DNA of 64,000 nucleotides from Bathymodiolus brooksi. Taxonomy: Eukaryota; Mollusca; Bivalvia; Mytilida; Modiolidae. Below, in pieces: positions 60,536-64,000 of the stretch (position 1 is its first letter; the number at the start of each line of letters is the position of its first letter). The position numbers and the translations under genes were made by a program. Location: assembly GCA_963680875.1 (NCBI GenBank), contig OY804579.1, forward strand, positions 55,751,718 through 55,815,717. The letters run 5' to 3'. The notes beneath the pieces are model-generated. The model ran no database searches and had not been told where the DNA came from. It was given only the letters and a program-made list of their open reading frames with translations.

Positions 60536-60675
60536 AATAATAATGTTGTATTAGCAATGACTATGCCATATAGTGGTTAGGTTTGAAGACATAGTGCACT
60601 CCCTTTGGCTCGTGCACTATGTCTTCAACCCTGACCAATATATTGACATAGTCATTGCTAACACAACATTATTAT
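60536..60675. repeat. Hairpin element in gene 4 intron
   Basis: 'ataatgttgtattagcaatg' on the left pairs with 'cattgctaacacaacattat' on the right. The inner part 'gaagacatagtgcac' pairs with 'gtgcactatgtcttc'. The loop is 'tccctttggctc'. Confidence 0.92.
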
Positions 60676-61335
60676 ATAAATATCCTGCACTTGTTCTATT
60701 TGAACAGACAAATTGCGTTACTTTGGTTATATTACTTTCACTAACTGAAATATAGCTTTTTCTGGTACCCCTATAACATGCTACCTGTTGAGCTTTGGGA
60801 ACTTAGTTGTATTTGTTTATCCAGTTTACTTTCTGTAGACAGAAAATATCAAAAGAGGCAATCAGGGGATAATTATATAAAATTTTATTATTTAATTCAA
60901 AATAGAAATGTCGATGTGATTTTTCTGCAGGATAGAACAATATTGATGCAGTGTCATTAGATATAAAATCAAATGGCATTGAGTGGATAATGATTTGCTA
61001 TATACGGTCACTGACAACAATTCATAACTCTTCCGGTACCTGTGTCATATAGAGCAACGGTAATATTAGAACGACGCTTGTTTTTGCTCTTTTTAAACTA
61101 TTTGGTAGTTGTTTTTTGGGCTGTTTGACATTGCAGGATAAATACAATATACCTACATTTACGGAAAATATAAAATTCATTTGCATTCACTGCAGAACAG
61201 GACAGAACTAGTCACCAAAAGCTCCTTTTTGGTACCTGTTTCTAACGCTCGAATGAATAACGTTGATAATTTCCGACAATGTAGGCATATGGTCTATTTA
61301 TTCATGGGTTTGTTTTAAAATATATACACACTTAC

Positions 61336-62949
61336 CCAGTCTTAGCAAAATTTGTCCAATATTTCATGAATGTAAGTGCAACAAATCTGTCAGAATCAGA
61401 AGATGACCAATCGAAAAATGGAAATTGGAACATTATATCGTCTGCGTGGTAAGACCCTTTAAACCATTCAACACCCAGGTTTGATTGGAGAGGTGATGGT
61501 CTTGAAAAGACATAGTGGTACCGCTTAGATTTATCCTTATTACCATTTGCGTGTAGATGTAATGACTGAACAGCTGGAACAAAGAAAAGAAAATCTGAAT
61601 ACGCATCCATGATATTCATTCTCAATTCCTCCATGTTAGATGCTCCACCATATTTCTCGCAAATAGCAGCAGATACTTTTGAGTCGTTATTATAATGTTT
61701 ATTTGAAATTTCAGGAGCCAGGAAGTCACACAAGACACTCTTTGGAATGCCCTTTGTAATGTTGTAATTGTATATTGGTTGGAGATCAATTACATAGGAA
61801 AGAAACAAAGAACTTTCCTTTGAAACAGTTCCAATTAAGACATCAAGAGACCGGAAGAACGAAAACGACTCCGAGTCGGTATCTTGTAGAAGCTTTAGCG
61901 GATCATTTTTTAAAAGATCATTATCAATGACTGGAGCAAAATAAAGATCTAACAAGTCATAAATTTTAATACTACTGAATGCATTAAACACATCATCAGC
62001 TCTAACCCCTTTTACACACTCTGTTATCATTAATTTATCCTTCTGTGTACAATTAAGGGATCGAGCTATTTCGGATGATGCCGTTACAGCATTTGAACTT
62101 AGCGTGTAAGATGATAAAGCCGTTCCACTTTGTAGTATTGCCCTCTGGAACAACCCCTTATTACTTGGAATCAAAGAGAGGATTCCAACGCTGAAAGCTC
62201 CTGCAGATTCGCCAAATATAGTAATAGATTCACTATCACCTCCAAAAGAAGCAATGTTGTCTTTGACCCACTGAATTGCCAATATTTGGTCCCATATTCC
62301 ATAATTTCCTCTTGCAGCTGAATCACCGGACGTGTAAAATCCGAACACTCCTAACCTGTAGTTTATTGTTACCATAATTACATCACCAGTTACTGCTAAG
62401 TATGATCCATCATACATACTACTCTGGCCATTAAGATATCCACCGCCATGAATCCATACCATCACTGACTTTTTGCTATTACAAGATATATTAACTGGAA
62501 CATATATATTCAGGTGCAAGCAATCCTCGGAGATGTTCTTATTTGGAAGAATATCCTTTTCCAATCCTAATGTTTGGTAACAAGACGGTCCGAACTTTGT
62601 TGCATCCAAAGTTCCTGCCCATATTCCATATTTCTCTGGTTTTTCAAACCTTAATTTTCCTATTGGAGGCTTTGCAAATGGAATTTTCCGGAACTCAAAG
62701 ACGTCATTGTTTTGCACATCTCTGACAATACCTTTGATTTCACCTAACCGTGTTTGTAAAGTGATATACCCCGATCCATTAGAACGTGTGTCAATGCAAT
62801 GGTGGATGTTTGGAACATCTGTTAACCAAAATGTTACACGATCGTCATAGAGATGGTTCCCTGTTGTGATGTTGACATCTATATTAATGTAATGTCCATT
62901 AGAAATATCATACTGGTTCCATATGGGTAATCCCTCTTCATTTACATTT
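61336..62949 (-). CDS. Concatenated esterase gene 4, module A exon (1614 bp)
   Basis: Exactly the same length, phase and plan as the module B exon: the C-terminus of a previous esterase (encoded to the right of the window), a linker ('SIHHCIDTRSNGSG'-like), then a complete esterase module. The oxyanion HGGG, FGESAGA serine, Glu in 'SKESS' and His in 'SYHADDI' are all present. Acceptor 'gatttttcag' before 62949, donor GTAAGT at 61335. That its first ~55 residues need an upstream esterase exon shows the gene extends past position 64000. Differences from module B cluster in 'GLEKDILPNKN', around the acid ('SKESSLFLSYV') and near the His ('HADDIMF'). Confidence 0.92.
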
Positions 62950-64000
62950 CTGAAAAATCATTCGTACAAGGTTAATATAGATATGGGCACATCTCAATGT
63001 AATGTTAATATGGACCTATTCTCAAAAACAAATCATTAAGATAGATCCATTCTCAAAATATATTAATATGGACCCATTCGTAAAACAATATTAATATGTA
63101 CCCATTCTCAATCAAATAGTAATACTGACCCATTCTCAAGAAAATACTAATATGTACCAATTCTCAATCAAATATTAATATGGACCAATTCCCAAATAAA
63201 TATTAAAATGGACCCATTCGCAAAACAATATTAATATGTACCCATTCTCAATCAAATAGTAATACTGACCCATTCTCAAGAAAATACTAATATGTACCAA
63301 TTCTCAATCAAATATTAATATGGACCAATTCCCAAATAAATATTAAAATGGACCCATTCTCAATCAAATTTTTATATGGACCAATTCACAAATAAATATT
63401 AAAATGGACCCATTCGTAATGAATATTAATATTGACCCATCTCAATGTTATACTAATATGGACCCATCGCAATGCTATATTGATATGGACCCATTTCCAG
63501 TCAAATATTAATATGGACCCATTCTCAGTCAAATATTAATATGGACACCTTCTCAATCTATACACCATCAATGATAACACCATTAATGTATAATATTATG
63601 CTTTCTGTAAATTTCTTCTGTAATATAAGTTCATACGATATTTTGGCATATATGACAAAGAATTATATAGCGTTGATATACTATGCGAAAATAGTACATC
63701 TACTATGCCAGTTTCACGCGGGGAAGGTGGAGTTTTCAGCTGTCTGTAAAGCTATATATAGTTATTCCACGTGCAAGGGGGAGGATCCAATCTGTCAATC
63801 TATCATAGTTGTCTAAACGTTTTTTAATACTTGTTATTGTTGTTAATTAAATTTCAAACTTCAAAAATCTTTATATTATGAAACAAAGAATATTCTCACA
63901 CTTTCAAGAAAATCTGATCCAATATATTAGTCACCAATATCAGGACTTCCTTTATTGTAATAGTTCTCAATATATGTTGTCTACATATAACAGTCAGCAT
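62950..64000 (-). other. Intron upstream of module A (continues beyond the window)
   Basis: Repeats the structure of the intron at 59688-61335: a minisatellite, then the segment matching 60057-60540 (at 63541-64000), offset by about 3.48 kb because the array here is longer. No exon is present before the window ends. Confidence 0.8.
62990..63550. repeat. 28-bp minisatellite in gene 4 intron (copy 3, expanded)
   Basis: About 20 units. A block of five units is duplicated with a 140-bp offset (for example 'cccattctcaatcaaatagt' at 63101 and 63241), so this copy expanded by a five-unit duplication. Confidence 0.92.

Larger units (their letters stand above)
59688..61335 (-). other. Intron between modules A and B
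   Basis: Bounded by GTAAGT at 61335 and 'gatttttcag' at 59688. It contains a 28-bp minisatellite (59720-60070), a duplicated intronic segment with a 91-codon frame (60057-60332, judged non-coding) and a hairpin (60536-60675). Confidence 0.85.

Noticed and set aside
60057..63816. Paired 91-codon frames (60057-60332 and 63541-63816)
   Set aside because: They lie in duplicated intron DNA, nearly all differences change amino acids, and no splice sites or family match support them.

Overview
The window is eukaryotic, AT-rich, repeat-dense animal DNA with GT-AG introns. A bivalve mollusc, probably mussel-like, is the best guess. That rests on the style of the repeats (tRNA-headed SINEs ending in a 'gcgttaaa' type tail, a dispersed repeat ending in 'gccccttcggtattctc', many hairpin elements) and on the gene families present (expanded secreted cholinesterase-like esterases, SWIM-type and THAP zinc-finger fragments, a FLYWCH-MULE transposon). 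The species is an inference; no marker gene was available.

The real genes are a cluster of cholinesterase/carboxylesterase-like enzymes (alpha/beta-hydrolase fold, type-B carboxylesterase family). Gene 1 (+, 18275-22263), gene 2 (-, 24781-28485) and gene 3 (-, 33177-36441) share one architecture. Each has a splice acceptor a few bases to about 20 bases before the ATG, one ~1.5 kb exon with signal peptide and complete Ser-Glu-His triad, one phase-2 intron just after the 'FAKTG/FARTG' segment, and a short last exon ending in a hydrophobic GPI-signal-like tail. Gene 4 (-, 56713 to beyond 64000) differs. Two 1614-bp exons (58074-59687 and 61336-62949) each encode the C-terminal ~55 residues of one esterase fused, without a new signal peptide, to nearly all of the next esterase. 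A terminal exon lies at 56713-56968. The exons are symmetric (phase 2 in, phase 2 out) and sit in a ~3.26 kb tandem duplication, so the predicted product is a chain of at least three esterase units. This is the most interesting object in the window.

Layout: 1-2715, a 73-bp minisatellite. 2716-18200, intergenic DNA with hairpin elements, a tandem element pair (12006-13590), a 1.7-kb element with TGTAATCGATTACA-rich ends (14284-15985) and a SINE with target-site duplication (17838-18214). 18262-36460, esterase genes 1-3, with a 22-bp minisatellite in the gene 1 intron, a second SINE, and a decayed FLYWCH-MULE transposon (about 30350-32580) interrupted by a LINE fragment. 36461-46450, dispersed repeats and a 7.9-kb, 67-bp minisatellite that grew inside one of them. 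47260-49752, a truncated THAP exon and a SWIM exon next to a ~1-kb near-palindrome. 51248-51835, a complete MITE with 8-bp target-site duplication. 52058-53690, a frameshifted zinc-binding-protein pseudogene. 55290-55548, a SINE. 56713-64000, the concatenated esterase gene.

Most short open frames, including all those in the minisatellites, are not credible genes and are left out.
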